DNA from: Aquabacterium sp.
GTDB taxonomy: Bacteria > Pseudomonadota > Gammaproteobacteria > Burkholderiales > Burkholderiaceae_C
Reading direction: 5' to 3'
NCBI GenBank assembly: GCA_030654395.1
Contig: JAURXM010000076.1
Location: 1 to 64,000, forward strand
Length of the DNA: 64,000 nucleotides
The translations under genes were made by a program, and so were the position numbers. Positions 37,997 to 52,735 of the stretch are shown piece by piece. Numbering within the stretch: position 1 is the stretch's first letter; each line of letters begins with the position of its first letter. A model generated the notes under the pieces. The model was not told the DNA's origin and ran no database searches. It saw nothing but the letters and a program-made list of their open reading frames with translations.

Positions 37997-38303
37997 CTTG
38001 CGCTCGCGCATGGCACCCCAGGCCCAAGCGAGGGCGGCGGTTAAGGCGCAAGCGATGCTTGCCGAAATGCCACTCAATGAATTACGGCAAGCCCGTGGCC
38101 TGTCCCAAAAGATGCTGGCCGAGGTGTTGCACGTCCAGCAGCCATCTATCGCCAAAATGGAAAAACGCACGGACATGTATCTATCAACGCTGCGCAGTCA
38201 CATTGAAGCGATGGGTGGGCAGTTGGACGTGATTGCGCGCTTTCCGGATGGCGCGGTCAAAATCAGCAACTTTGGTGACCTTGGGTCCGCTGCGGTAGCG
38301 TGA
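37977..38303 (+). CDS. XRE-family (HigA-like) antitoxin
   Basis: MPLNELRQARGLSQKMLAEVLHVQQPSIAKMEKRTDMYLSTLRSHIEAMGGQLDVIARF; overlaps toxin 3' end. Confidence 0.92.
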   Translation: MANKFSDLRSRMAPQAQARAAVKAQAMLAEMPLNELRQARGLSQKMLAEVLHVQQPSIAKMEKRTDMYLSTLRSHIEAMGGQLDVIARFPDGAVKISNFGDLGSAAVA

Positions 38304-38935
38304 CTATTCCGGGCGAGTGGAGCCCAAGGGTTAACCCCTGGGTCTTACCGATACGATTTGCACCTAAACCGAGATTACCCCCATTTCCATTGACGTATGT
38401 CTTCAACCCGAGAACCAGAACGGGACTTACACCTGGGCAGATGATCCGCGTCAATCTGGAGCCTGCTGACATGCACCTCAAGTATGGCAAGCCCAGAAGC
38501 GTGGATGTGCCGTGGTCACTGATGGAAGACATGTGGACCTATTCGCTGCACCAGCGAGAGGTCCGGCGGCAAAGGGCTGGGCAGGTCCCGACCGCGCTTG
38601 TGCTGACAGAGCTTGGAACAGAATTCTCGAAAGGCGCGGTCGTCGACGCCATGAAAGCCATTGAGAAAAAAGTTGGCTTCCCTGTGAGGGCGCACATGCT
38701 TCGGCACACCTATGGAACCTACACACTGTCGGCTCTGCGCAAAAGCACGGTCTTCCAGGGTGAGCCGTTGCTTTATGTCCGCGACCGCATGGGGCACTCG
38801 GATGTGCAAACCACTGCGATTTACCTGCATCTGATCAATCAGTTGGACGCCCAGATTGTTTTGGCCCATGAGGACGAAATGGACATGCTGTTCGCCAACG
38901 GTGGCGAGGCCCAGATCGCGATGGGGAATCGTTGA
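38300..38935 (+). pseudogene. N-terminally truncated tyrosine recombinase (first member of trio)
   Basis: Retains C-terminal box II (AHMLRHTYGTYTLSAL, MGHSDVQTTAIYLHLINQLD); Arg-I region absent; ORF opens with GTG overlapping the antitoxin stop. Confidence 0.7.
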
Positions 38936-40560
38936 TGGCGCGCACAAAGGACTACAAGGCTAAGGCATCTGGACCCGCCACCGACCTGGCCGCTGGCTTG
39001 GGAGCAACTGATGCGCTGGTCGAGCTGCCTCCCAATCCGCGAAATCAGAACCTGATTGACCTGCGCCCATGGTTAGGGTGTGGCTTTGACGACTGGATTT
39101 GGGCCGTGACCACGGTGTTGAAGGCCCGGCTCCACAGTGGGAACTATTCGGTGGCAACCATCGTGAGTTTTGCATCCAACGGGATCAAAGTGTTTCTCCC
39201 ATACCTTACGGGAAGCCATGTGGACACCATGCCCTCAAGGCCGGCTGATATGGGCCATGGAGATGTCGCGCGATACATCGCGTGGCTCAGGCTCAAATAC
39301 CCCAAGGGCTCCACTGCCAAGAACTACTACAGCGCCTTCAAGTCGGTGGTGATTGGCCTGATGGACTATGGCTTTATCGACCAAACTCCTGAGGTTCTAC
39401 TGCCCACCAATCCATTCCCCATGAACGCAAAGGTGACGCGAGGCGAAACATCTTTAAGTCAGGCGGAAATGCAGAAGTTGGCCACGGCCCTTAAAGCCGA
39501 CCTGATTGCCATCCATCATGGACGATTTGTGGGATTGGAGTCGGAAGCCATTGTGGCTCTCATGCTCATCATTGGCATGCGCTCGGGCATCAACACAACC
39601 CCACTTCTGGAAATGAAGCGGGATTGTTTAGGCCCACATCCTTTCATGCCCAATCTCATGCTGGTTAAAACATTCAAACGCAGGGGCAAGGGCGCGCAAT
39701 CTACGTCATTGCGGCAGACCCACGTCCACGATCGCGCCGCGACCATTCCTATGGATGGAGTTGCGGTGCTCAAGAAGGCATTGGCCTTAACGGAGTTACT
39801 GGTGCCCGATGCACCTGAGGCAATCAAGGATCGTGTTTGGCTCTACCGATCGGCGCAGCGTGGAAAAGACAAAGGAAAGGTGCTTTGTCTGAATGTGGGA
39901 AGCGTGTCCGAACTCACGCGGGCAATCGTTCAACGACACGGGCTAGTGGCAGATGACGACTCACCGTTGCGGGTGACACCTGGACGCCTGCGAAAAACCA
40001 TGGAAAACCGGCTCTGGCAGATCAGTGATGGCGATCTGCTTGCCGTGTCCGCAGTAATGGGGCATTCCCCTCAGGTAGCAGATAACCACTACTTGCGCCT
40101 TGACGAGCACACCAAGGCTGAAGGCGCGAAATTCATTGGTGAAGCGCTGCCAGCTAAGCTCAGGGGGCAAGACCTCGTGCCAACACCTACGGGTAGTTGC
40201 AAAGACAGCTTGCAAGGCGCGCTCGCCCCTAAAGACGGCGCCACACATTGCGCGGAATTCACGCATTGCCTGGGGTGTCCAAGCTATGCCATTGTGGGGA
40301 CGGTCAAGGACCTGCACCGGCTGTTTAGCTTCCAGCGCTTCCTACTGTCGGAGATGGACTACTACGCCAAAGAAGAGTGGCATGAGTGGAAAGGCCACCA
40401 TCAAGATCTCATTGCGCAAATCGACCGAATTGCAGTCGATAACTTCTTCCCGGAAATGGTGGAGCAGGCCAAGGCGCTGGCTCAAAAGGACCCCCACCCA
40501 TTCTGGGCGATACGCATGCGCCAGGCTCTGTTGAATCGAGAGGCCCGCTATGGCAGTTAA
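38935..40560 (+). CDS. Tyrosine recombinase, second member of trio (Tn554 TnpB/RIT-like)
   Basis: IIGMRSGINTTPLLEMKRDCLG, RLRKTMENRLWQISDGDLLAVSAVMGHSPQVADNHYLRLDEH; TGATG overlap with upstream stop. Confidence 0.85.
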   Translation: MARTKDYKAKASGPATDLAAGLGATDALVELPPNPRNQNLIDLRPWLGCGFDDWIWAVTTVLKARLHSGNYSVATIVSFASNGIKVFLPYLTGSHVDTMPSRPADMGHGDVARYIAWLRLKYPKGSTAKNYYSAFKSVVIGLMDYGFIDQTPEVLLPTNPFPMNAKVTRGETSLSQAEMQKLATALKADLIAIHHGRFVGLESEAIVALMLIIGMRSGINTTPLLEMKRDCLGPHPFMPNLMLVKTFKRRGKGAQSTSLRQTHVHDRAATIPMDGVAVLKKALALTELLVPDAPEAIKDRVWLYRSAQRGKDKGKVLCLNVGSVSELTRAIVQRHGLVADDDSPLRVTPGRLRKTMENRLWQISDGDLLAVSAVMGHSPQVADNHYLRLDEHTKAEGAKFIGEALPAKLRGQDLVPTPTGSCKDSLQGALAPKDGATHCAEFTHCLGCPSYAIVGTVKDLHRLFSFQRFLLSEMDYYAKEEWHEWKGHHQDLIAQIDRIAVDNFFPEMVEQAKALAQKDPHPFWAIRMRQALLNREARYGS

Positions 40561-42391
40561 CGCGATTGCATTGCAGCCAGCTAAGGCTTACGACCTATTG
40601 GCCGCCCAGCCCGTCTCATCCAAAGGGCTATCGGAGTCCGCGAAATTCAATATCGTGGTCAGCGCGGTGGCTGACATGGATGGCAGCAATCACGTTCTAT
40701 CCAGATTTGGTGATTCCATTTGGGACTTCAGACCCTACTTCGAGCAATCCAACGTGGCCGATGGTCAGAAATACATTCCTTGGCCAGGGGATTGCTCGCA
40801 GGAGTTGGTCGATGACTGCAAGGCTGTCCTGTATGCATGGTTCAAGCGAGGCTTGCCTGGCTCGAAGCCTCCGGTGGCAATGGGTATCTGCCAGGCTGCC
40901 ATTGCATCAGCGATTCCGATGATGCGTTGGCTGACTGCACTGAACATCAAGAGATTCGACCAGGTGAAACCCATTCACGTCGTCAACTATGTTCATTACA
41001 CGAAATCTCGACTTACACGCAATGCAGGTAGCGTCTACGACAGCTTGCGCATCCTGGACTTCTTATGGGTGTTTCGCAACGACACGTCATTCCCGCTTGC
41101 TGCATGCCCATGGGGCGACAGCTCTCTGTGGCGGGTCAGCGGTTTGGCAAAACAAGTTGGGCGAACTGAAACCGGGAAAACGCCCATCATCCCTCCTGAT
41201 GTGCAGGCCAAGGTGTTCAACTATTGTGAAGAGATTTTTGCAGCGGCACCGAGAATTCTCAACGAACGAGACGCCGGGAGCTTGGGGCTTAGAAATCCCG
41301 CGCTGATTCGCATTCGGGATGCAGCACTTTACGTCCTGTCGATCACCAGTGGCATGCGCAACGAGGAAGCGATCGGGGTCGAGGCCGGATCATGGCGTAG
41401 CGAAGTGAGAGACGGCATTGAATTCCACTGGGTCGCCACCACCGAGCATAAGACGGGAAAAGGCAGGGTGGAGTTCTTAATACCCGAGCTCACGGTCAAA
41501 GTCTTGGCTCTGATGAGCCGCTACGCAAAGCCACTTCAAGAAATGCTGGCTCTTGAAGTGGCAGAACTGGAATGCAACCCAACACCTCAGGGCTTGACGA
41601 ATCGAATGCTGCGATTGGCAAAGGCAAAGCGAGACGCCAGAAAACTGTTTCTATGCACCAGCCGGTCTGGGCAGAGTGAATCGACTGGCTATCACGTTGA
41701 CGCGCTATCCAATGGTGGATCGAAGGTCTCATTCCGGCGATTGGCAAAGGCTGCTGGCACAGACTGGCAGTTGGCACCCCACCAGTGCCGCAGAACTTAC
41801 GCGCGCAACATCGTTGAGTCGCGCATGGGCTGCGCCTCACTTGTCTTCCTCAAATGGCAGTTCAAGCATTCCAGCATGAGCATGACCCAGTTGTATGCAT
41901 CCAACCCAATGCAAGACGCATCGTTGTTCGATGAAGTGCTGGATGAAATGACCGACTTCAAGGTGGACTTGATTGAGTCCTGGCTTGGTGACCAGGCCCT
42001 AAGCGGCGGCGCTGGCCGCCAAATCAAGAAGTCGCGTGCGATTACCCTGAAAAGTCGCACCGCGTTGTTGGCTGAAACAGCAGCCCAGGTTCACATCCGC
42101 GCCACGGGCCACGGATGGTGCCTGGCGCAAGAAAAGGGGTGTGGTGGCGCGGGTCTGTATGAAGCGACCCGGTGCGTTGGATGCAAGAACGGCGTCATTG
42201 ATGAGTCGTTTGCCGAGATCTGGAAAGGCATCTATGCGCAACAGACCGAATTGTTGACCATTGACGATGCTGGCCCAGCGGTCAGGCAACGTGCTGAGCG
42301 TGACGTTCAATGGGCGCGCCAAGTGATGGTAGACCTTGGTGTTCTACTGACACCGGATACGTCAAATCTGAATGGAGCTCCAAATGAGTGA
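40550..42391 (+). CDS. Tyrosine recombinase, third member of trio
   Basis: SITSGMRNEEAIGVE, LAPHQCRRTYARNIVESRMG, FKHSSMSMTQLYASNP; 11-nt overlap with upstream gene. Confidence 0.85.
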   Translation: MAVNAIALQPAKAYDLLAAQPVSSKGLSESAKFNIVVSAVADMDGSNHVLSRFGDSIWDFRPYFEQSNVADGQKYIPWPGDCSQELVDDCKAVLYAWFKRGLPGSKPPVAMGICQAAIASAIPMMRWLTALNIKRFDQVKPIHVVNYVHYTKSRLTRNAGSVYDSLRILDFLWVFRNDTSFPLAACPWGDSSLWRVSGLAKQVGRTETGKTPIIPPDVQAKVFNYCEEIFAAAPRILNERDAGSLGLRNPALIRIRDAALYVLSITSGMRNEEAIGVEAGSWRSEVRDGIEFHWVATTEHKTGKGRVEFLIPELTVKVLALMSRYAKPLQEMLALEVAELECNPTPQGLTNRMLRLAKAKRDARKLFLCTSRSGQSESTGYHVDALSNGGSKVSFRRLAKAAGTDWQLAPHQCRRTYARNIVESRMGCASLVFLKWQFKHSSMSMTQLYASNPMQDASLFDEVLDEMTDFKVDLIESWLGDQALSGGAGRQIKKSRAITLKSRTALLAETAAQVHIRATGHGWCLAQEKGCGGAGLYEATRCVGCKNGVIDESFAEIWKGIYAQQTELLTIDDAGPAVRQRAERDVQWARQVMVDLGVLLTPDTSNLNGAPNE

Positions 42392-42785
42392 CCCCAAGGC
42401 TCGTAGCCGAAAAAAGACCGCTGATGAGATTCAGCAGGCCATTGCGCAGGTGCAGGCTGGCCAGAGCAAGGTGTCCATCTCTGCGGTTGCGAAGTTGGCT
42501 GGGGTCACCCCTGCGCTGATTCACAACACTTACCCAGACCTCGCCGAGAAAATCAGAGGGCTGGTGGGCAAGGCGACGCGAACCCAGCGCGATGCCAAGC
42601 ATGATGCGTTGGTTCGTGAGCGCGAGGTCAACCGTGCTCTGAGGCAGGAACTAGCAGAGGCGCGCGCGGACTTGGCCAAACTTGCATCCGTCAACCAAGT
42701 GCTTCTGAACGAAGTGGCCTTACTCAAAGGCATGGCCACTGGCAAAGTGGTTTCGATTCTTCAACCAAAAGGCTCAGGCGTTTAG
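42384..42785 (+). CDS. Small HTH/coiled-coil helper protein of recombinase operon (Tn554 TnpC/DUF6262-like)
   Basis: VSISAVAKLAGVTPALIHNTYPDLAEKIR followed by a coiled coil; 8-nt overlap with third recombinase. Confidence 0.7.
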   Translation: MSDPKARSRKKTADEIQQAIAQVQAGQSKVSISAVAKLAGVTPALIHNTYPDLAEKIRGLVGKATRTQRDAKHDALVREREVNRALRQELAEARADLAKLASVNQVLLNEVALLKGMATGKVVSILQPKGSGV

Positions 42786-42806
42786 TCCTGTTCAAAGGCT
42801 CTGGTC

Positions 42807-44105
42807 ATGTTTGCTCTGGTTGATGGCAATAACTTTTACGTCAGTTGTGAGCGCGTGTTTCGGCCCAGTTTGAACGGTCGTCCAGTGGTTGTGCTGTCTT
42901 CAAATGATGGGTGTGCGATTGCACGCAGCAACGAGGCCAAGGCGCTGGGAGTCAAGATGGGCGCGCCGTGGTTCGAGATCCGGCACTTGGAAGAACAGGA
43001 AGGTCTGGTCGCGCTGTCGGCCAACTTCGCTTTGTATGGAGACATGAGCGACCGCATGATGAGCATCGCTGCTGGGTTGGGCCCTGCCCAGGAGATCTAC
43101 AGCATCGACGAGTCATTCATTGGGCTTGATGGGGTTCGCGGCGACCTGACTAAGAGATCGCATGCTGTGCGTGACCGGATCAATCAGTGGACTGGCATCC
43201 CCTGCGGCGTCGGTATTGGTGCCACCAAGACACTGGCCAAACTGGCCAATCACATTGCCAAGACCGCCGAAAGAAAGCCTGGCAGTTACCCTGAGAGTTT
43301 GGCTACGGTCTGCAACTTGTTAAACCTCCCTGGATCTGATGTGGATGCCATATTGGCTGCGACCGATGTGGGCGAAGTGTGGGGGGTCGGTCGGCGCATC
43401 GGACAGCAACTGCGTGACGCAGGGGTGACTTCGGTTCTCGACCTCGCAAGATTGAGTCCATCCATGGTTCGTGATCGTTGGAGCGTTGTATTGGAGCGCA
43501 CAGTCAGAGAATTGCAGGGGGAGGCATGCATCAGCTTGGATGACGCGCCAAGCCCTAAAAAACAGATTGCTTGCACCCGCTCATTTGGTCAGCCCGTCAC
43601 TGAAGTTAAGCCTCTCATCGAGGCGGTGAGCGAGTTCACCAGCCGTGCGGCAGCCAAGCTGCGGCGTCAATCCGGCTTGGCTGGTCAGATACTGGTGTTC
43701 GCCCACACGTCCCCCTTCCGACAGGGGCCACACTTCTCCAAAAGCATAGTCATACCGCTGCGCCGTCCGACGGCGGACACGAGGCATCTGGTTCAGGCCG
43801 CTGTAATGGGAGTCACCCAGATTTACAAACCGGGATTCAAACTCTCCAAGGCAGGAGTCATGCTGCTGGACTTGATGCCGGACAACGTCTCACAAGGCGA
43901 GTTTGACTTCGGTGCGCCTGAAACACGGGATCGCGGAAAATTGATGGCAGCAATGGATTCCATCAATGATCGGTTTGGACGCGGTGCCATCCATGTAGGA
44001 AGCGCTGTCGGTGGGTGCAGGCCCCGCGACTGGTCGATGAGGCAAGAAAGACTTACGCCTCAATACACCACCAAATTTAGTGACATGCCTGTGGCCAGAG
44101 CTTAG
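42807..44105 (+). CDS. umuC: Y-family DNA polymerase V subunit UmuC
   Basis: [58 protein letters not shown]...[12 protein letters not shown]. Confidence 0.95.
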   Translation: MFALVDGNNFYVSCERVFRPSLNGRPVVVLSSNDGCAIARSNEAKALGVKMGAPWFEIRHLEEQEGLVALSANFALYGDMSDRMMSIAAGLGPAQEIYSIDESFIGLDGVRGDLTKRSHAVRDRINQWTGIPCGVGIGATKTLAKLANHIAKTAERKPGSYPESLATVCNLLNLPGSDVDAILAATDVGEVWGVGRRIGQQLRDAGVTSVLDLARLSPSMVRDRWSVVLERTVRELQGEACISLDDAPSPKKQIACTRSFGQPVTEVKPLIEAVSEFTSRAAAKLRRQSGLAGQILVFAHTSPFRQGPHFSKSIVIPLRRPTADTRHLVQAAVMGVTQIYKPGFKLSKAGVMLLDLMPDNVSQGEFDFGAPETRDRGKLMAAMDSINDRFGRGAIHVGSAVGGCRPRDWSMRQERLTPQYTTKFSDMPVARA

Positions 44106-44177
44106 GAATCCAGCAGGCTGGATTCGTCTGCGTTCTTGCTTGACGCGGTTTCAACCACGCAAAGTTCACTGGCTTGC

Positions 44178-44429
44178 TTATTGAAGTCCAAAATGCACAC
44201 GCATGGCTGTCTTCAAGTCCTCAACATTAGCCACGCCCTGTTCGCCTTCAATGCCTTCTCGCTCAACAATGGTGATGCATTCTTCGACAAACATCTTTGC
44301 AAACGCGTCGAAATTGACCTCGCTCCAAGTTTCACTATGCCCCGAGCAATGGTCACTGGTCTGCTTGATCTCCGTGGCTCGGACTAACAAGGCTTTGATT
44401 CTTTGATTTGTGGGGTCAGTTATTTGCAT
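44178..44429 (-). CDS. Small hypothetical protein (phage/ICE-type)
   Basis: 83-aa ORF: MQITDPTNQRIKALLVRATEIKQ...FAKMFVEECITIVEREGIEGEQGV...MRVHFGLQ; convergent with umuC. Confidence 0.55.
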   Translation of the reverse strand: MQITDPTNQRIKALLVRATEIKQTSDHCSGHSETWSEVNFDAFAKMFVEECITIVEREGIEGEQGVANVEDLKTAMRVHFGLQ

Positions 44430-44457
44430 TTACGCCTTCTTAAATGTGAAAAATAGG

Positions 44458-44928
44458 CTATTCGTGCACTTTGAATGACAAAAAGAGAATTAGCCCGGAA
44501 CCGACGCATATGGCGACATCTGCGATGTTGAACGCAGGCCAGTGCATACCACGTAAGTGAAAGTCCAGGTAATCGACGACCTGCCCGCGAGCGATGCGGT
44601 CAACGCCATTGCCAACGGCACCGCCTAAGATCAGGCTGTACGCCAGGGCCTCAAGACGGCGATTCGGCTTGGCGAGCATTCAGTCCAACCACATAGACGC
44701 CCCTAATGCGATCGCCAGAAAGAACCAGCGCTGCCAACCTCCGGCGCCAGCCAGAAAGCTGAAGGCCGCGCCTGGGTTTAGAACATTAACCAGATTGAAA
44801 AATGGCGTCACCTCAAGTATCCAGCCAAGTGGGGTGGTTAGACTTATGAAACTCTTGGCGGCTTGGTCGATTGCCAGCACGAGAATCGCCACAGAGTACC
44901 AATGCGCTTTGCGATTTGGATAAGTCAT
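44458..44928 (-). pseudogene. lspA: Signal peptidase II interrupted by an in-frame TGA
   Basis: MTYPNRKAHWYSVAILVLAIDQAAK...GAAFSFLAGAGGWQRWFFLAIALGASMWLD* then, in the same frame, [44 protein letters not shown]. Confidence 0.85.
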
Positions 44929-45162
44929 TACTTCATTTTCAAGTTCGAAGACAAAGTTACCTGGCGCCACAGTAGGCGGCAGCGACAACCGTAGCTGCTT
45001 GAAGGCGCACACGGCTGACGTGACCTGCAGATCCATAGATTGTTCGTTCAAAGGATTTTCCAGCCACTTGGAGGGAGGTTCGATAGCTGCCCTGCTTTAG
45101 TCGTCACCGAACTAAGGAGCATGAAACAGTCTCTATCGACGTCGCACCATTGCATTGCGAAG

Positions 45163-45456
45163 TCAAGTGGCTACCTTCCCACACTGTGCACAGAACTTAG
45201 CCCCCGCTTGCAGGGTGGCTCCGCATTGCGTACAGGCCGACGGAACCTGTGAAGTTCCGCACTGCTGGCAGAAACGAGCGCCTAGCGGGTTTAGCACCTT
45301 GCAGCTCGGACATGTAACGCTGCCGTTGCCTCCTCCGCCAGCCGTAGGTCCGCCGCTTGCGTACCCACCGCCATAGCCGTGGCGATCACCGTTGTGCCCC
45401 CCGCCACGGTGACTGCCTCGCTGGTGACCACCGAAAAGTTTGTCAAAAATACTCAT
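45163..45456 (-). CDS. Double zinc-ribbon protein of the metal-resistance cluster
   Basis: VTCPSCKVLNPLGARFCQQCGTSQVPSACTQCGATLQAGAKFCAQCGK; Gly/His-rich N terminus. Confidence 0.85.
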   Translation of the reverse strand: MSIFDKLFGGHQRGSHRGGGHNGDRHGYGGGYASGGPTAGGGGNGSVTCPSCKVLNPLGARFCQQCGTSQVPSACTQCGATLQAGAKFCAQCGKVAT

Positions 45457-45582
45457 ACATCTTTCCTCTTTTATGAACGCCGTACAAGCCCACTAGGCCC
45501 AACCGACGAGTTGCATCACTGCTTTTATCTTCGCTAGGGCAATCTAAAGAAGGGGCCAAGAAGCTCGCTCTTGGCCCTTAAG

Positions 45583-45966
45583 TCATTTCAAAACAAATCG
45601 CGCCGTTGTCAGCTTGCCCGCAAGACTCACCTGCGCGACAACCTTAGTACCAGGCGTAACGTTGAAGCTGCCTTTGGCTTCAAGCTTGTCACCCGATGGT
45701 TTCAAAAGAATCTCTTGCTTGTCACTGCCTGACAGCAAAGTGACCTTGGCAGATACCTTGTTGGCATCAACTGGTTTCCCGTGATCGCGTACGTACAAAT
45801 GAAGCACATTGGGTTTGGCTACGAGCTCGTAGTCCATATCCTTGACTTCCGTGACTAAACCTCCATGCAGAGGCTTGTCTTCATGACCATGGTCGTGTTT
45901 GTCTGCGGCGAATACGATGCCCGATGCCATCAACATCAAAGCGAAGGTGGTCGAAATCAGTTTCAT
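45583..45966 (-). CDS. Small secreted protein downstream of czcA, putative metal-binding
   Basis: Signal peptide, ADKHDHGHEDKPLHGGLVTEVKDMDYELVA. Confidence 0.7.
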   Translation of the reverse strand: MKLISTTFALMLMASGIVFAADKHDHGHEDKPLHGGLVTEVKDMDYELVAKPNVLHLYVRDHGKPVDANKVSAKVTLLSGSDKQEILLKPSGDKLEAKGSFNVTPGTKVVAQVSLAGKLTTARFVLK

Positions 45967-46015
45967 GAGTTTTCCTTTTAAAAGTACAGGTTGAGAATCA
46001 GGTCAAAAGGCTCGT

Positions 46016-50825
<4,810 letters not shown>

Positions 50826-50827
50826 GT

Positions 50828-52186
50828 TTATTCCTTATTCGCTGGCTGGGTAGCATTTACGCCAGATTCGCCGAGCACGCGGTCAATGTCCGCAGCCGTG
50901 CGATGCGCCTCAGCCAATGCTTTGAGGTATTGAGACTTGGCAGCAAAGTAGGTGCGCTGTGCGTCCAGCACTTCCAAGAAGTTGAACTTGCCGTTTTCAA
51001 ATCCGACGGTGGCCGCGTCGTAGGCACTTTTGGCCCCAGGTAAAACATCCCGTTGCAAGACGTCGACTTCCCCACGAATGGATTCCAGCCGCTCGCGGGC
51101 TTGCAATACGTCCGTGCTGACTCGCATGTTCAAAGCTTGGAGTTCGTCCCGCGCCTTGTCTTCGCGCTTCAGCGCTTCCAACAAGTTCCCCTGATTGCGA
51201 TCAAACAGCGGCAAGGGGACGGAAACACCAAACAGCAGTTGATCGCGCTGCAGTTCGTTGGGGCGTTTCACCCCTAGGCTGAAAGTGACGTCGGGTATCC
51301 GTTTGCTGCGCTCTACATCGACCAACGACCTGCGGCGCTCGACCTCCAGATGCATACGGCGCAGCGTTGGCGAAGCGGACAGGCGCTGCTGGACGTTGTC
51401 GAACGAAGAGACAGCCGGAAGCTCTTCCACGTTGCCCGACACGAGAGTAAATCGCGGTGGGTTGGCCCCTAGCAAACTGGCCAAGCGTGCCCGAGCATTA
51501 CGTTGCTCGCTCTGGGCCTGTGCCAATTCGACTCGCACACCTGCTTCGGCCACCCGTGCCTTGGTTTCTTCGACCGGAGAAACCTTGCCCGCTGCCACAC
51601 GTTTGGCAACGGCATCAGTAGCGCGTTTTGCCAGATCGACACTGGCTTGAGCCAATGCTGCACGTTCCTGTGCCGCCAAAGTCTCGAAGAAGGCAGCGAC
51701 CACGGCGGCACGAATTTCGACGCGGCGCAAGTTCAGTTCTTCGACCGCAATGTCGCGTCCTCGCTCTGCCGCAGTGATACGAGCCGCGCGCTTGCCACCC
51801 ATTTCGACGGGCAGATTGATCTGCACACTTTGTGTGCGGGTTGCTGCCCGCTGGTCTTCCAGCGAGTACGCCAGTTCGGGATTGGGGCGAGCTTGCCCCT
51901 GGATCACCTGACCTTGCGTTGCCTCGATTTCCCGCCTTGCGACAGCCAGGTCTAGATTGCCATCCAAGGCTAGCGCGACGGCCTTTTGCAGCGTCAGGAT
52001 CGTCGCTGTTTCGATCTGCAAGCCGCTTTTGACGGCTGGATGATTGTCTTGTGCTGCTGGCAGCGCCTGAGCGAAAACTGCCCCTGCAGTGAACGCAACG
52101 AGCAAGCTCGTCGCAGCCGCAACTTTTGAGGTGCGAAGGACGGAAACTGACACCCGTCGTTTGTGATTGCAATGACTCTTCAACAT
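50828..52186 (-). CDS. czcC: TolC-family outer membrane protein CzcC
   Basis: Upstream of czcB; LTLQKAVALALDGNLDLAVARREIEATQGQVIQGQARPNPELAYSLE. Confidence 0.93.
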   Translation of the reverse strand: MLKSHCNHKRRVSVSVLRTSKVAAATSLLVAFTAGAVFAQALPAAQDNHPAVKSGLQIETATILTLQKAVALALDGNLDLAVARREIEATQGQVIQGQARPNPELAYSLEDQRAATRTQSVQINLPVEMGGKRAARITAAERGRDIAVEELNLRRVEIRAAVVAAFFETLAAQERAALAQASVDLAKRATDAVAKRVAAGKVSPVEETKARVAEAGVRVELAQAQSEQRNARARLASLLGANPPRFTLVSGNVEELPAVSSFDNVQQRLSASPTLRRMHLEVERRRSLVDVERSKRIPDVTFSLGVKRPNELQRDQLLFGVSVPLPLFDRNQGNLLEALKREDKARDELQALNMRVSTDVLQARERLESIRGEVDVLQRDVLPGAKSAYDAATVGFENGKFNFLEVLDAQRTYFAAKSQYLKALAEAHRTAADIDRVLGESGVNATQPANKE

Positions 52187-52354
52187 CCGATTCTCCAGTG
52201 ATATTCAAATACACGAGGGAATCGGCGGAGAGCGATCCAAATGATCGCCTACGACGTCATCACGTCTACCGAACGAGTCGGCTTGACACGGACACGCGCT
52301 AGGCGTATCCGCGAATTAGTGATGACGAAAGGAAAGGAACGCGCTCCCCGCCGA

Positions 52355-52708
52355 TCAGGCGAGGACACGCCACTGCGGGCGTTCGAGGCGTTCGGAAGGG
52401 GGCGGCGAGAGACGAGCACGATAATCTGCTCTACCCAGAGTTGGGTCGGTGAGCGATGCTACCGTTACTGCCCCGGGCAAGGCAGAGAAACATCCCGCGT
52501 GACAGGACGCGCAATCAGGATCACCACCAATGGACTTGGCTGGATCGGAGGATGCGTCTTTGCCATCCACAGTCTTGTGCTGATGTTCGTGGTGACCAAA
52601 GTGTTTGGCTGTTGCACTGGTTTCGTGTTGGCAATAGCTAGCTGCAGCCGCCCAGCTAAGCTGTAGCGGCATAAATACCAACAAAAGGATTGCCAACCAT
52701 TTATGCAT
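52355..52708 (-). CDS. czcI: CzcI-like cobalt-zinc-cadmium resistance protein
   Basis: Secreted, HFGHHEHQHK and DPDCASCHAGC, immediately upstream of czcC. Confidence 0.75.
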   Translation of the reverse strand: MHKWLAILLLVFMPLQLSWAAAASYCQHETSATAKHFGHHEHQHKTVDGKDASSDPAKSIGGDPDCASCHAGCFSALPGAVTVASLTDPTLGRADYRARLSPPPSERLERPQWRVLA

Positions 52709-52735
52709 ATATCGATGATCTTAGCATCTATAGAT

